From: Paenibacillus sp. J5C2022
Lineage (GTDB): Bacteria > Bacillota > Bacilli > Paenibacillales > Paenibacillaceae
DNA length: 64,000 nucleotides
Assembly (NCBI RefSeq): GCF_025567625.1
Contig: NZ_JAOQJC010000032.1
Span: 25,257-89,256 of the forward strand
Direction: 5' to 3'
The position numbers and the translations under genes are program-made. A model generated the notes under the pieces. The model was not told where the DNA came from, searched no databases, and was given only the letters and a program-made list of their open reading frames with translations. Shown here in pieces: positions 27,742-36,217 of this stretch. Position 1 is the first letter of the stretch. Every line of letters starts with the position of its first letter.

Positions 27742-29340
27742 ATGAAGATGACAAAAGCAGTAATATTGTCGGCAGCGCTTGCCTTAGGTGTATCCGTAGG
27801 CGTAGCCAGTGCGGACGGTATGACCGCGCAGGAGAAATTCGATGCGCTTAAGGCGAAGGGGATATTCTCGGGCCTGAATGACAGGGGAGATTCCGGACTG
27901 GATCAGAATATGACGCGGGCCCAATTCGCCCGAGTGGCAGGACTGCTTGACGGTCTGAACGTCGACGCCACTCCAAGTTCAACTACGTTCAGAGACGTAT
28001 CAACCGACCATTGGGCTTACGAAGAGATTGCGGCTGCGTCCAGAGCCGGTCTGATGCAGGGCAATGGCAACGGCACGTTCAATCCGGACGGCCATGTCAC
28101 GACTGAGCAGATGGCCACTGTATTGACTAGATTGCTGCGCATCCAGCCAGATAATAGCGCTACGGTCGGAGGCGATGTCTCGGATTGGGCGCAAAAGTAT
28201 GTCGATGCGGCACTACGTGCGGGACTGATCTCTTCCGACTCCGACTTCCAAGCGCCTGCTACTCGCGGACAATTAGTCAACAGCACTTATGAAACGGATC
28301 AATTGCAAGGAGAAGTGCGGACTGTCAAGGAGGAGAACAAGCCTTCCATCGGCAAGCTGCTCGCGCTAGGCGTCATGTCCGCCGACGAATCGCGCTTCGG
28401 TGGCATGGAAACGATGTCTAAGGACGATGTGCTGAAGGCACTCGGCACGATGACCAACGACAAGCTGGATCTGTCGAAGCTCACGCTCTCCGACAATCCG
28501 TCTTTCGCCGAGATTCTTCGGGCGTATCTGCAAGCGCTCGGCTATCCGGCCGACATGCTTAACGATTCCGACAAGCTTGTCGAGCAGGCGATTGAAGCCG
28601 GTATTGTGGGCGAGGATAGCCCGCTTCTGAAGGTGCAGCAGCTGAATGTGCCGATGACCCGGGAATGGGGCTCTTATCTGACAGCCGGCACCTTGTTCAA
28701 CGCTTCAACCGTAACGGTAGACAGCGAAGGCAATGTGAAGCAGAACGCCGACAAGAAGCTCAGCCAGACGATGAAGCTGCCTAAATCGCCTATTAAGGTC
28801 GAACTGGAAGATATCGAAGGCGTGCCGACGTACACTACGCTCAAAAGCATTGATACGTCCATTGCAGACCGCTTGTCGAATGCCGGCGGGGGCGGGGGCG
28901 TCTACATTCCTCCTGTCGTTACAGATACGACGGCTCCGAGCATCACGGCTGCCACAATTAACGGTCAGAACGTGCAGTTGACGAATGGTGAAACAGGAAC
29001 AATCACGCTGCAGTATAGCTATAACGACGGGTATCTCGATGAGGGCACGATTAGCGTCAATGAGGCCTCCACGCTGAAAATAACCGCAATTGAAGGCGTT
29101 AATTTGTCTCAATTCGCGACCAACTTCCTGACGCAGTCCCTTAATGCGGGAGTGAATAACCTTGATCTCATCAGCAAGCTTAATACAATTGTGATGGACC
29201 CGCAGGATGATGGCATATCCTTTTCGCTTGTCAATGAATGGGACGAGGACAATAATGGCCTGACCATTACAGGCGAGCTGTCCGACGGCTCGAACAACTC
29301 CCGGACCGTTACGCTGACGATTATGGTTGGCGAAGTCTAA
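27742..29340 (+). CDS. Secreted SLH-domain surface protein
   Basis: 532 aa. Clean signal peptide ('MKMTKAVILSAALALGVSVG', cleaved near 'ASADG'), then about three SLH motifs (residues 26-190, e.g. 'STDHWAYEEIAAASRAGLMQ' and 'GTFNPDGHVTTEQMATVLTRLL'). A middle region with two more degenerate helical segments follows. A Gly5 linker and 'YIPPVVTDTTAPSITAATING' lead into a C-terminal beta-sandwich. It is attached non-covalently to the wall. GGAGGAG 9 bp before 27742 fixes the start; the in-frame ATG at 27691 would spoil the signal peptide. It is transcribed alone between two terminators. The function of the C-terminal domain is unknown. Confidence 0.85.
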   Translation: MKMTKAVILSAALALGVSVGVASADGMTAQEKFDALKAKGIFSGLNDRGDSGLDQNMTRAQFARVAGLLDGLNVDATPSSTTFRDVSTDHWAYEEIAAASRAGLMQGNGNGTFNPDGHVTTEQMATVLTRLLRIQPDNSATVGGDVSDWAQKYVDAALRAGLISSDSDFQAPATRGQLVNSTYETDQLQGEVRTVKEENKPSIGKLLALGVMSADESRFGGMETMSKDDVLKALGTMTNDKLDLSKLTLSDNPSFAEILRAYLQALGYPADMLNDSDKLVEQAIEAGIVGEDSPLLKVQQLNVPMTREWGSYLTAGTLFNASTVTVDSEGNVKQNADKKLSQTMKLPKSPIKVELEDIEGVPTYTTLKSIDTSIADRLSNAGGGGGVYIPPVVTDTTAPSITAATINGQNVQLTNGETGTITLQYSYNDGYLDEGTISVNEASTLKITAIEGVNLSQFATNFLTQSLNAGVNNLDLISKLNTIVMDPQDDGISFSLVNEWDEDNNGLTITGELSDGSNNSRTVTLTIMVGEV

Positions 29341-29379
29341 ACATATTGGAATGGTTAGCCGAAATAACTGAATGATATG

Positions 29380-29413
29380 AACAGGGCACCCGCTTGCGGT
29401 GCCCTGTTTGTTT
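29380..29413 (+). terminator. Rho-independent terminator
   Basis: AACAGGGCACC (29380-29390) and GGTGCCCTGTT (29398-29408) form a perfect 11-bp stem, followed by TGTTT. It may serve both strands, since the convergent AraC gene ends 30 bp further on. Confidence 0.85.
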
Positions 29414-29442
29414 GATCTTGAGCGAACTGCTATCCCATTTCT

Positions 29443-31719
29443 CTATGACGACTCCAGCTCCGAGAACTGCTTGCGGTACTGGCCCGGCGTGTAGCCGGTC
29501 TCCTTCTTGAACTTGCGGATGAAGTTGGACGTATCCAGATAGCCGACGCCGATAATGATCTCCTTTAGAGGAACGGATGTCGTCTTCAACTGGTGTGTAA
29601 CCTCCTCCAGTCTTCGCTGCCAAATATATTGTATAAAGTTGACCTCCATCTTCTCCTTGAACGAACGGCTTAAGTGCGAGGGAGAGATGGAGAAGTGAAA
29701 GGCTACCGTCTCCAGACTCAGCGTCTGGTCCGTGAAATGCTCGTCGATATAGGAGACGATCTGCTCGATCTGGGATTGCTCCTCCGTCTCATGAAGCTGC
29801 TCTGCTTGCTCGCAAATGCGTGAGGCGAGCGACTTCAGCATGACTTCGAGCTCATTCGGCGAATGGCTGTTCATCACGTTGGGCGCGATATCGTGCGCAA
29901 GCTGCTCCATGCCCAGCTCCGAGGCCGTCTTCAGCATCGTATTGAGCAGATCGAAGTAGATGCAGCGCAAGTAGATGATGGACAGATCGGGTGTATGCAG
30001 CGGGCGCATAGAATCGCCGATGACCTCTGCGGCTACGTCGAAGCTGCCTTGCTTCAAGCTCTGGACCAGCTTCATCAGCGAGCTGTCGGGTATCCAGAAC
30101 GGGCGGTCCGGCGTATGCTGCAGCTTCTCGAAGTAGGACACATGCCCTCCGCCGTTGCCGGACGCGCGCCATTGGATGGCGGAGCACGCCTCGATGAAGG
30201 ACTGGTTCAGCTGGTTCAGGCTTCGGTAGCATGTACCGACGCCGATCGCCGGCGCTACATCGAAGGTATCCAGGATGGTTAAGCGGACAGCTTCGACGAT
30301 AGGACGCAAGGCGTATAGCTCCGCTTGCGATTCATCGTAATGGAAGTTGACGATGAGCGCGATTCGCTCCAGCTGCGTCAGCTCGACGCCATAGGCATGA
30401 GCGGACAGCTCGGGAAAGTCGATATGCAGCAGCATCTCCATCATATCTTGCCGCTCCTTGCGCTCTTCCTCGGAATCCTTCATCTCTTCCCACTCCATCA
30501 CGATAACGAATAGATGGGAGCGGTCGAATTGCAGGTTGAACGAGGATTGCAGCTCCGGGGTCATATTGTTCGCATGACCGTGCTTGAGCAGGATGGACAG
30601 GAAGTGATTGCGGGCGTATGGCTCCTGCATATCGATTCGCGAGCTGTAATGCTGCAGAGCTGTGCGAATGCGTTCCAGCTCATTGCCTCTCCTCGCGCCT
30701 CCTTCCTCCGCATGCTTCTCCTCAGAGCCGGAAGTGGCGAATTCTACAAGCGTGGAGATCGGCCTGTACTGCATTCTTGCCAGTACGAGCGCAATCGCTA
30801 CTCCCGCGAGAAGGGTAATGATGAACAGCATGATAATAAAGCTGCGCACATGGACGACCCGGCTGAAAAATTGCTCGCTCGGCATAACCGTCACATAGGA
30901 CCAGCCGTTGCTGTCCGATGAGACGGATACGATGGAATGGGGCTTGCCGTTAATCTCCTTGTTATGGATGCCGGGAGCAAGTCCGGCCAGGCTTTCCGCC
31001 TGGTCCCTCGGCAATGCTTCTCCTTGCCAATTGTCGACGAGCAGCCGTCCGTTCTGGTCCAGAATATAGGTGGCGCCCTTGTAATTGCCCAGTACGGAGT
31101 CGATCAGGCTTGTCAGCTCGTTTTCCTTGATGAAGTACATGACCATGCCGTGCGGATTGGGGCTATTGGGCGTAATGGGCACCAGATATGCCAGTATGGA
31201 GGACTCGATATTGCCCTTCAGGAGCACGGTATCCGCTGGTCGCATCGCGCGGAAGGTCATGCTGTTCAAGTCTTTTAAAACGCTTTCTTTTTTCCAGTTG
31301 CGAAATGCAAATGTTTCCGAAAACACATCAAAGCTGTATAAGCCTTGTGTAGAATAAATATCGTTGTCTCCGCGGAAATAAAGAAGCAGCTCGTCCACAA
31401 TTGAGCTGGTCGACTTGTACTGGTCAAGCGCCTGGATAGCCTCTCTGATGAAGTAGGGGTCATGCACCCGATAGGCGGTCAGCCTGGTGTCGTAGGAGAT
31501 GCGGGAGGCCACCTCATTCAGCTCCTTCATCCGCCCGTCGACCATTACTTTGGCTTGCGTCAGCTGGCTCAGCCGGGAATGCTCGATCTCGGACTGCAGA
31601 TTGCTGACGGCGTTCTGATAGATGAAGACGGTGGTCAGCACCAGCGGGATCAGCAGAATGAATAGGTAAGACCATATATATTTCAAGAACAGCTTGGATT
31701 TGAAGTAGCTCCAATTCAT
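29443..31719 (-). CDS. Membrane-anchored AraC-family regulator with extracellular sensor
   Basis: 758 aa. TM1 (about residues 12-33, 'IWSYLFILLIPLVLTTVFIY'), an extracellular Cache-like domain (34-290), TM2 (291-313) and a cytoplasmic linker precede a C-terminal AraC HTH (about 650-755, 'LSLETVAFHFSISPSHLSRS', ending 'GQYRKQ'). No kinase or receiver is present, so the sensor and the DNA-binding domain share one chain, as in other Paenibacillus one-component regulators. AGGAGGA 7 bp upstream sets the start at 31719; the frame is open to 31794. Its target is not obvious: it is convergent to the SLH gene and next to remnants. The gene at 45422 has the same architecture. Confidence 0.85.
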   Translation of the reverse strand: MNWSYFKSKLFLKYIWSYLFILLIPLVLTTVFIYQNAVSNLQSEIEHSRLSQLTQAKVMVDGRMKELNEVASRISYDTRLTAYRVHDPYFIREAIQALDQYKSTSSIVDELLLYFRGDNDIYSTQGLYSFDVFSETFAFRNWKKESVLKDLNSMTFRAMRPADTVLLKGNIESSILAYLVPITPNSPNPHGMVMYFIKENELTSLIDSVLGNYKGATYILDQNGRLLVDNWQGEALPRDQAESLAGLAPGIHNKEINGKPHSIVSVSSDSNGWSYVTVMPSEQFFSRVVHVRSFIIMLFIITLLAGVAIALVLARMQYRPISTLVEFATSGSEEKHAEEGGARRGNELERIRTALQHYSSRIDMQEPYARNHFLSILLKHGHANNMTPELQSSFNLQFDRSHLFVIVMEWEEMKDSEEERKERQDMMEMLLHIDFPELSAHAYGVELTQLERIALIVNFHYDESQAELYALRPIVEAVRLTILDTFDVAPAIGVGTCYRSLNQLNQSFIEACSAIQWRASGNGGGHVSYFEKLQHTPDRPFWIPDSSLMKLVQSLKQGSFDVAAEVIGDSMRPLHTPDLSIIYLRCIYFDLLNTMLKTASELGMEQLAHDIAPNVMNSHSPNELEVMLKSLASRICEQAEQLHETEEQSQIEQIVSYIDEHFTDQTLSLETVAFHFSISPSHLSRSFKEKMEVNFIQYIWQRRLEEVTHQLKTTSVPLKEIIIGVGYLDTSNFIRKFKKETGYTPGQYRKQFSELESS

Positions 31720-31865
31720 GTATGCATCCTCCTGTGATCTGTTCATCCATATTGCTATGACCATCATACCAACTATCGATGAATTTGAATACATCTGATG
31801 TCGGATTTCGATGATTTACCCCCGGTTCACGTGACGGAGGGTGTGAGCTTGTAGCCGGACCGATT

Positions 31866-31913
31866 GCAACAGCCCTTCCGATTCTCTTCACGGAGAGAGG
31901 GAAGGGCTGTTGC
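31866..31913. terminator. Long hairpin, 14-bp perfect outer stem
   Basis: GCAACAGCCCTTCC (31866-31879) and GGAAGGGCTGTTGC (31900-31913) are exact reverse complements, with partial pairing inside. There is no strong T tract on either strand. The truncated frame on the minus strand runs into it, so it may be the terminator of a decayed gene. Confidence 0.5.
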
Positions 31914-32055
31914 CATTCAGCGTACCGGCTCCCCATATAATCCAGGAGAATATATGCGGCTTTATCTTCCCAAGCAGGATGGAGCGTATATAGGGAATGA
32001 AGCCTATATACGTCAGCAGAGTAGCCGCTATCGCCAGAAGCTCTTTATAGGTCAT
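31888..32055 (-). pseudogene. Truncated small PQ-loop-like membrane protein
   Basis: About 55 residues: 'LLAIAATLLTYIGFIPYIRS' then 'LLGKIKPHIFSWIIWG'. This resembles the N-terminal half of small integral membrane proteins of the SemiSWEET/PQ-loop type, normally 85-150 residues. The frame then breaks off into the hairpin at 31866-31913. A GTG at 32076 could add seven residues. With only two helices left it is probably a remnant, though a functional micro-protein cannot be excluded. Confidence 0.4.
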
Positions 32056-32309
32056 GTCATCATCACATCTCTTCACCGTTCATTTACAAGTTCGCATATC
32101 CTTATTTTAGTCTATTTTGAAGCTTGAAAGCATATGAAAATACCGCAATATCACCAAGCCTGTATGGAAGATTAAATACAAAGGGGAGCAATGAGCATCT
32201 TCGCAATTTCCAGCGGAGTTCATGGCGGCAGAGGAGTAGACGCGCTGAGGTGGTTGTCCGATGTGAATCGGCAGCGGACGAATGGCGCTAATCGTAGCTA
32301 GAACTGGAG

Positions 32310-32339
32310 ATCGGCGAGACTTGATGAAGTCTCGCCGAT
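32310..32339. terminator. Perfect 13-bp hairpin with GATG loop
   Basis: ATCGGCGAGACTT (32310-32322) and AAGTCTCGCCGAT (32327-32339) pair completely. TTTCC follows on the plus strand and no T run on the minus strand. It may end transcription of the oxidoreductase gene or belong to lost sequence. The rest of 32077-32467 shows no gene. Confidence 0.5.
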
Positions 32340-32467
32340 TTCCGTACTCCAGCCGAGGATTCATAGCTTTCGGCTGCTCAACAAGCTACTTTCCGAGCGC
32401 AACCGAAGCTACGTTGCCTGAAGCCGTTCAATCAGTTGCCTTGGGATTTCTCTTATCGTTCAGCAAG

Positions 32468-33817
32468 CTACTTCCCAAGCTCTGCGCCCGCATCAAGGAG
32501 GGCCTGCTGCAATTGCTCTATGGAGAGGTCGCTTGCCGAGCAATCTTGCTTGGCGGCCAAGGCCGCGGCTGTGCCGGCAGCTTGCCCTAGCGCCATACAG
32601 CTTGGCGTCAGCCTTGCTGTCGCTTGCGCCTCATGAGAGGTGGAGATACAGCGGCCTGCCAACCACAAGTTGACCATTCCTTTCGGCACTATGGAACGGT
32701 ATGGAATATCATAGGCTCCGCCTTCGGCAATAAAGTTGGCGGTGACTCCGGCACCTTTCGGATCGTGAATATCAATAGGATAGCCGCTGCGCGCAATGCA
32801 ATCATGGAATTTGCGGGCGCTTAGCACATCCGTTCCTGTCAGGATGTATTCGCCAATGATACGTCTGGTTTCCCGGACGCCGATTTGCGGCGCTACTTGC
32901 GACACATAGGCGTTCTCAAAGCCGGGAATATAGGTTTGGAAAAATTGCTCCAACTGGAACACTTGCTTGCGGCCTTCCATCTCCGCTTTGGTCAAATGCG
33001 CCGTATTGGTCGGGTCCAGCCCGGAGATGCGGGAAATATTGACGAGCACTTCATCTTCTCCAGGACCGGCGAACATCAGCACACCGTCTCTGGCAATCGG
33101 CAGCGCGGCTTTTTGCCATAGATCGTAATAGCCCATAATCCCGGTGAGGGGTAATTCGTCAAGCTGATCAATGAGCGATTTACTGTAGAACTGTTCCGGA
33201 TGGCTTTGCATATATTGCTTGACCGCATCGTGACGCACGCCTTTCAGGCGGAACTTCATCGTCATCGGCTGTACCTTCTGCTCCTCGTTGCCCATCTCCC
33301 AAGGCGCTCCGGCGTAATAAGCGACATCACCGTCTCCGGTAGCGTCGATATAGCAGCAGGCTTGAATGGAAGCGACGCCACTCTTGTTATGGAGAGTAAC
33401 TGAACGAATACGGCCATCCTCTGCATCTGCACCGGTTATGAAGGAATGCAGCATTAGAGTAACGCCGGCTTCCTGCAGCATGTCGAAAGCAAGCAGCTTA
33501 TACTTCTCGCCATCGTAGGGAGTAACGGTATGGACAAATCCGATCGTATCCCGCAAATGGCCGGGTGAAGCGCCCATAGCCATTAATCTTTCGACAATTT
33601 CCTGGGCAATACCACGAATTACTTGATCGCCGGCTGCGGTGTGGAAGGTCATCCAGGGATAGACAAGCGCAGCGGTAGACATGCCGCCTAGAAATCCATA
33701 ACGTTCTATTAAGATCGTCTTGGCTCCGCTGCGTGCTGCGGCTAGTGCTGACGTAATGCCTGCTGGTCCGCCTCCAAGGACGGCTACATCGAATAACTCG
33801 TTCGTGGTGGACATCAT
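32468..33817 (-). CDS. FAD-dependent oxidoreductase (FAD_oxidored family)
   Basis: 449 aa. The N-terminal Rossmann motif 'VAVLGGGPAGITSALAAARS' binds FAD, 'ERYGFLGGMSTAALV' is characteristic of PF12831, and 'DATGDGDVAYYAGAPWEMG' and the C-terminal 'WLAGRCISTSHEAQATAR' complete the FAD fold. Members are cytosolic oxidoreductases often found in glycan-utilisation loci; the substrate is unknown. Start ATG 33817 or the adjacent ATG 33814. It is monocistronic. A perfect LacI-type palindrome 86 bp upstream and the LacI gene beyond it suggest control by that repressor. Confidence 0.85.
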   Translation of the reverse strand: MMSTTNELFDVAVLGGGPAGITSALAAARSGAKTILIERYGFLGGMSTAALVYPWMTFHTAAGDQVIRGIAQEIVERLMAMGASPGHLRDTIGFVHTVTPYDGEKYKLLAFDMLQEAGVTLMLHSFITGADAEDGRIRSVTLHNKSGVASIQACCYIDATGDGDVAYYAGAPWEMGNEEQKVQPMTMKFRLKGVRHDAVKQYMQSHPEQFYSKSLIDQLDELPLTGIMGYYDLWQKAALPIARDGVLMFAGPGEDEVLVNISRISGLDPTNTAHLTKAEMEGRKQVFQLEQFFQTYIPGFENAYVSQVAPQIGVRETRRIIGEYILTGTDVLSARKFHDCIARSGYPIDIHDPKGAGVTANFIAEGGAYDIPYRSIVPKGMVNLWLAGRCISTSHEAQATARLTPSCMALGQAAGTAAALAAKQDCSASDLSIEQLQQALLDAGAELGK

Positions 33818-33902
33818 TCAATCACAACCTTACTGGTAGATTTATTATGCAAGACAACAAGACAACAAGAGAACATGAATAAGGGGAATGGTCTCAAATG
33901 TA

Positions 33903-33916
33903 TGGGAGCGCTCCCA
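33903..33916. promoter_or_regulatory. LacI-family operator TGGGAGCGCTCCCA
   Basis: A perfect 14-bp palindrome with central CG, the classic LacI-family half-site arrangement. It is identical to the CebR box described in Streptomyces, as I recall. It sits upstream of the FAD oxidoreductase on the minus strand and about 700 bp from the LacI gene end, so that regulator is the likely ligand. Confidence 0.7.
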
Positions 33917-34019
33917 ACTATGGGTTAATTGTACATGATGCGTATAGAGAGGGCAAGGAATAATTTTAGATGAAATAATGATTTGTTCCCATAAATGCGA
34001 TGGATGGGATGCAACTTGA

Positions 34020-34440
34020 CTCAGAATGAAGGAGACTATCACGGGGCGGAAAACGAAGGCCTTACTCTCCCAATAGCTCAGGATGAAGAAGCGCAGCAAG
34101 GGCTCAAAAACGCCAGTCACACTATTCCATTAACTCAGGATGAGCGTCAATAACATATGCGGAAAACGCGACGTGTTACTCTCCCATTAGCTCAGGAACT
34201 GAAAAAGGAAACAATGATCTTCCTGAGTAAAGGGGATGAAGCGACTGGAAGAAGCAATGCTATGATGCTCCTGAGTAATGGGGATAGTGAAGCGACTGGG
34301 AGAAGTACGATATGACGCTCCTGAGTAGAAGGGATGGTGAAGTGACTGGAGAAAGCACGCTATGATGCTCCTGAGTAAAGGGAATGGTGAAGCGACTGGA
34401 AGAAGCGCGATATGAAGTTCCTGAGAAAAAGGGATGGGGA
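34020..34440. repeat. Convergent minisatellite arrays, 57-bp and 50-bp units
   Basis: CTCAG(G) units begin at 34020, 34077, 34134 and 34191, exactly 57 bp apart, sharing 'CTCAGGATGA', 'GGAAAACG' and 'TTACTCTCCCATTAG'. From 34221 the inverse unit TCCTGAGTAA..GGGATGGTGAAG repeats at 34269, 34319, 34369 and 34419 (spacing 48, 50, 50, 50). The arrays meet at a CTCAGGAA...TTCCTGAG hairpin (34191-34227). 50-bp units cannot keep frame, so this is not coding. The remaining part of the gap (34441-34643) holds only a short GGCATTTT/AAAATGCC stem. Confidence 0.75.
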
Positions 34441-34643
34441 AGAGGTGGCCAAAAGGCCAGAGTACGATACGTGTTGCAGTATGAAGCGGATAGCGATGAT
34501 GAAGAGCAGCAGAGCAGATGTGTCTAGAGCCATGGCATTTTGAAAATGCCTTAGCCCCTCAACAGTAAATTGTCCCGATCACATCTGCCAAGGACGAATA
34601 GACAACTTCGTGAATATCCATCCTGCAGCTGCCCTGCAATGTC

Positions 34644-35657
34644 TTAACTGCTGGATCGTACGATCAGTTCATTCGGAATATAGATGTCATGCGACTGAGA
34701 GGGATCGAGCTCCCCGGCAAGCCGGCCAAGCAGCATGCGAGCTGCGGCTTCGCCAAGGCCGCTCTTGTCCTGCCGCACTGTCGACAACGGAGGGTTGGCG
34801 TATCGCGCAGCCGCAATATCATCGTAACCGACGACAGCGATATCCTCGGGAACACGAAGCCCTCGTTCCTGTAGCGCTCTGACGACACCCAGCGCCATAA
34901 TATCATTGGCAGCGAAGATAGCGTCAAACGTCCTTCCATCCTGCACCAGCTGCCGAATTACCTCGTAAGCTCGCTGCTCCTCCGCATAGCCTGCCACGAT
35001 CAATTGCGGGTCAGCCGGTAAACCGGCTTGCCGGTGCGCATCGCAATAGCCTTCATATCGCTTGGATTCATGGTAGGTTCCGCTATATCCGCTAATATAA
35101 AGAATGCGTTTCTTACCGCCAGCAATTAGATGTGTTACCGCTTTATTTACCCCATCACTATAGTCCGAGGTGACGCAATGGAGCGGAATGTCCGACGCGA
35201 GTCTTTTGCCTACAAGTACGAAGGGCAGTTTTTTGTCGTAATAGTATTGCAAGTATTCGTCCTGTATGTCTTCTCCCATGACGATGAGACCGTCAATCTT
35301 CCTCTTGTCGGCAATCATGCGCCAATAATCCATGTCATACGGTCTGCGATCCGCGAACAGCAGCAGATCATAGGCGCGCGATGCCACATGCTCTTGAATG
35401 CCCTGAATGACTTCATAGAATATATGGTGGCTTAAAAACGAAGGGGTCAGCCCGAACACGACGACGCCAATATTCTCCGTCTTGCCTCCGGCCAGTCCCC
35501 GCGCTTGCATATTCGGTTGGTATTGATGCTCGCGGATAACTTCAAGCACCTTCTTGCGCACTTCCTCCCTTACGCCGGGTTGTCCGTTAATGACGCGCGA
35601 TACAGTCCCGCGCGATACTCCCGCCAGCTTGGCGATAGATTCCAATGTATGTGCCAT
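34644..35657 (-). CDS. LacI-family transcriptional regulator
   Basis: 337 aa. The N-terminal helix-turn-helix 'TLESIAKLAGVSRGTVSRVI' with hinge 'YQPNMQARGLAG' is followed by a periplasmic-binding-protein-like effector domain ('NIGVVVFGLTPSFLSHHIFY', 'DIMALGVVRALQERGLRVPE', 'VGYDDIAAARYANPPLSTV'). It is a cytoplasmic sugar-responsive repressor. GAGGGGA 6 bp upstream sets the start at 35657; the longer frame to 35681 lacks support. The palindrome at 33903-33916 is its probable operator. It stands alone between two repeat-rich gaps. Confidence 0.9.
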   Translation of the reverse strand: MAHTLESIAKLAGVSRGTVSRVINGQPGVREEVRKKVLEVIREHQYQPNMQARGLAGGKTENIGVVVFGLTPSFLSHHIFYEVIQGIQEHVASRAYDLLLFADRRPYDMDYWRMIADKRKIDGLIVMGEDIQDEYLQYYYDKKLPFVLVGKRLASDIPLHCVTSDYSDGVNKAVTHLIAGGKKRILYISGYSGTYHESKRYEGYCDAHRQAGLPADPQLIVAGYAEEQRAYEVIRQLVQDGRTFDAIFAANDIMALGVVRALQERGLRVPEDIAVVGYDDIAAARYANPPLSTVRQDKSGLGEAAARMLLGRLAGELDPSQSHDIYIPNELIVRSSS

Positions 35658-35869
35658 GTTCGATTCCCCTCTAACTCGCATCTCTTCTTCTAACTATCTC
35701 ATGTTCGCGGCTTGTATTCAATATTCGGGCAGCGACGATCCAGAATATGAAGCATGCTGGCAATCCCATTCCTTTCATCCCTATGTATTCAGCCCCCAAT
35801 TGAGATTGCTCAATTTGCATTGCAAAGAACGAATCAATCTGTAGGCCGCAGCTCCGCTTGTATCGTTGA

Positions 35870-36030
35870 AAGTGGCTGGTTTGTTGGCTGCAAGGGATTG
35901 CGGCATCGGTTGGAAGGTGGGAAGTAGCTGGTACGATGGCTGCAAGGGATGCTGCATCGGTTGGATGTTGGGAAGTGGCCGGTTTGTTGGCTGCAAAGGA
36001 TGCGGCATCGGTTGGAGAGCGGGGAGCGTC
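35870..36030. repeat. Three tandem copies of a 51-52-bp unit
   Basis: Units start at 35870, 35922 and 35973 with core AAGTGGCTGGTTTGTTGG then CTGCAAGGGATGCGGCATCG and GTTGG. The near-51-bp length gives repetitive open frames on both strands, but neither has a ribosome site. A different pair of 34-bp direct repeats (core TGCAGCATACG) follows at 36090-36123 and 36151-36184. No gene is seen in 35658-36217. Confidence 0.7.
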
Positions 36031-36217
36031 CGAATGTTCAATGATAGGTGGCGGCTCATGGACTGGAGCGTTCCTGAACCTGTCTAGTATGCAGCATACG
36101 CAAGAGTACCGAAAAGGCGCGCCTGAGGCCGTCTAGTGTATACTGCATTGTGCAGCATACGAAAGAGTCCTGAGAAGGCGCGTCTATGTCAACTTTGTGT
36201 GAGCCGGCCGAGACGGA

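Noticed and set aside
34020..34440. CRISPR array
   Set aside because: Units of 57 and 50 bp are repetitive throughout with no unique spacers, orientation flips in the middle, and no cas genes are near.
35866..36087. Repetitive Gly/Cys-rich 73-codon frame and its minus-strand counterpart rich in Pro/Gln
   Set aside because: Both are by-products of a 51-bp tandem repeat, with no start signals.
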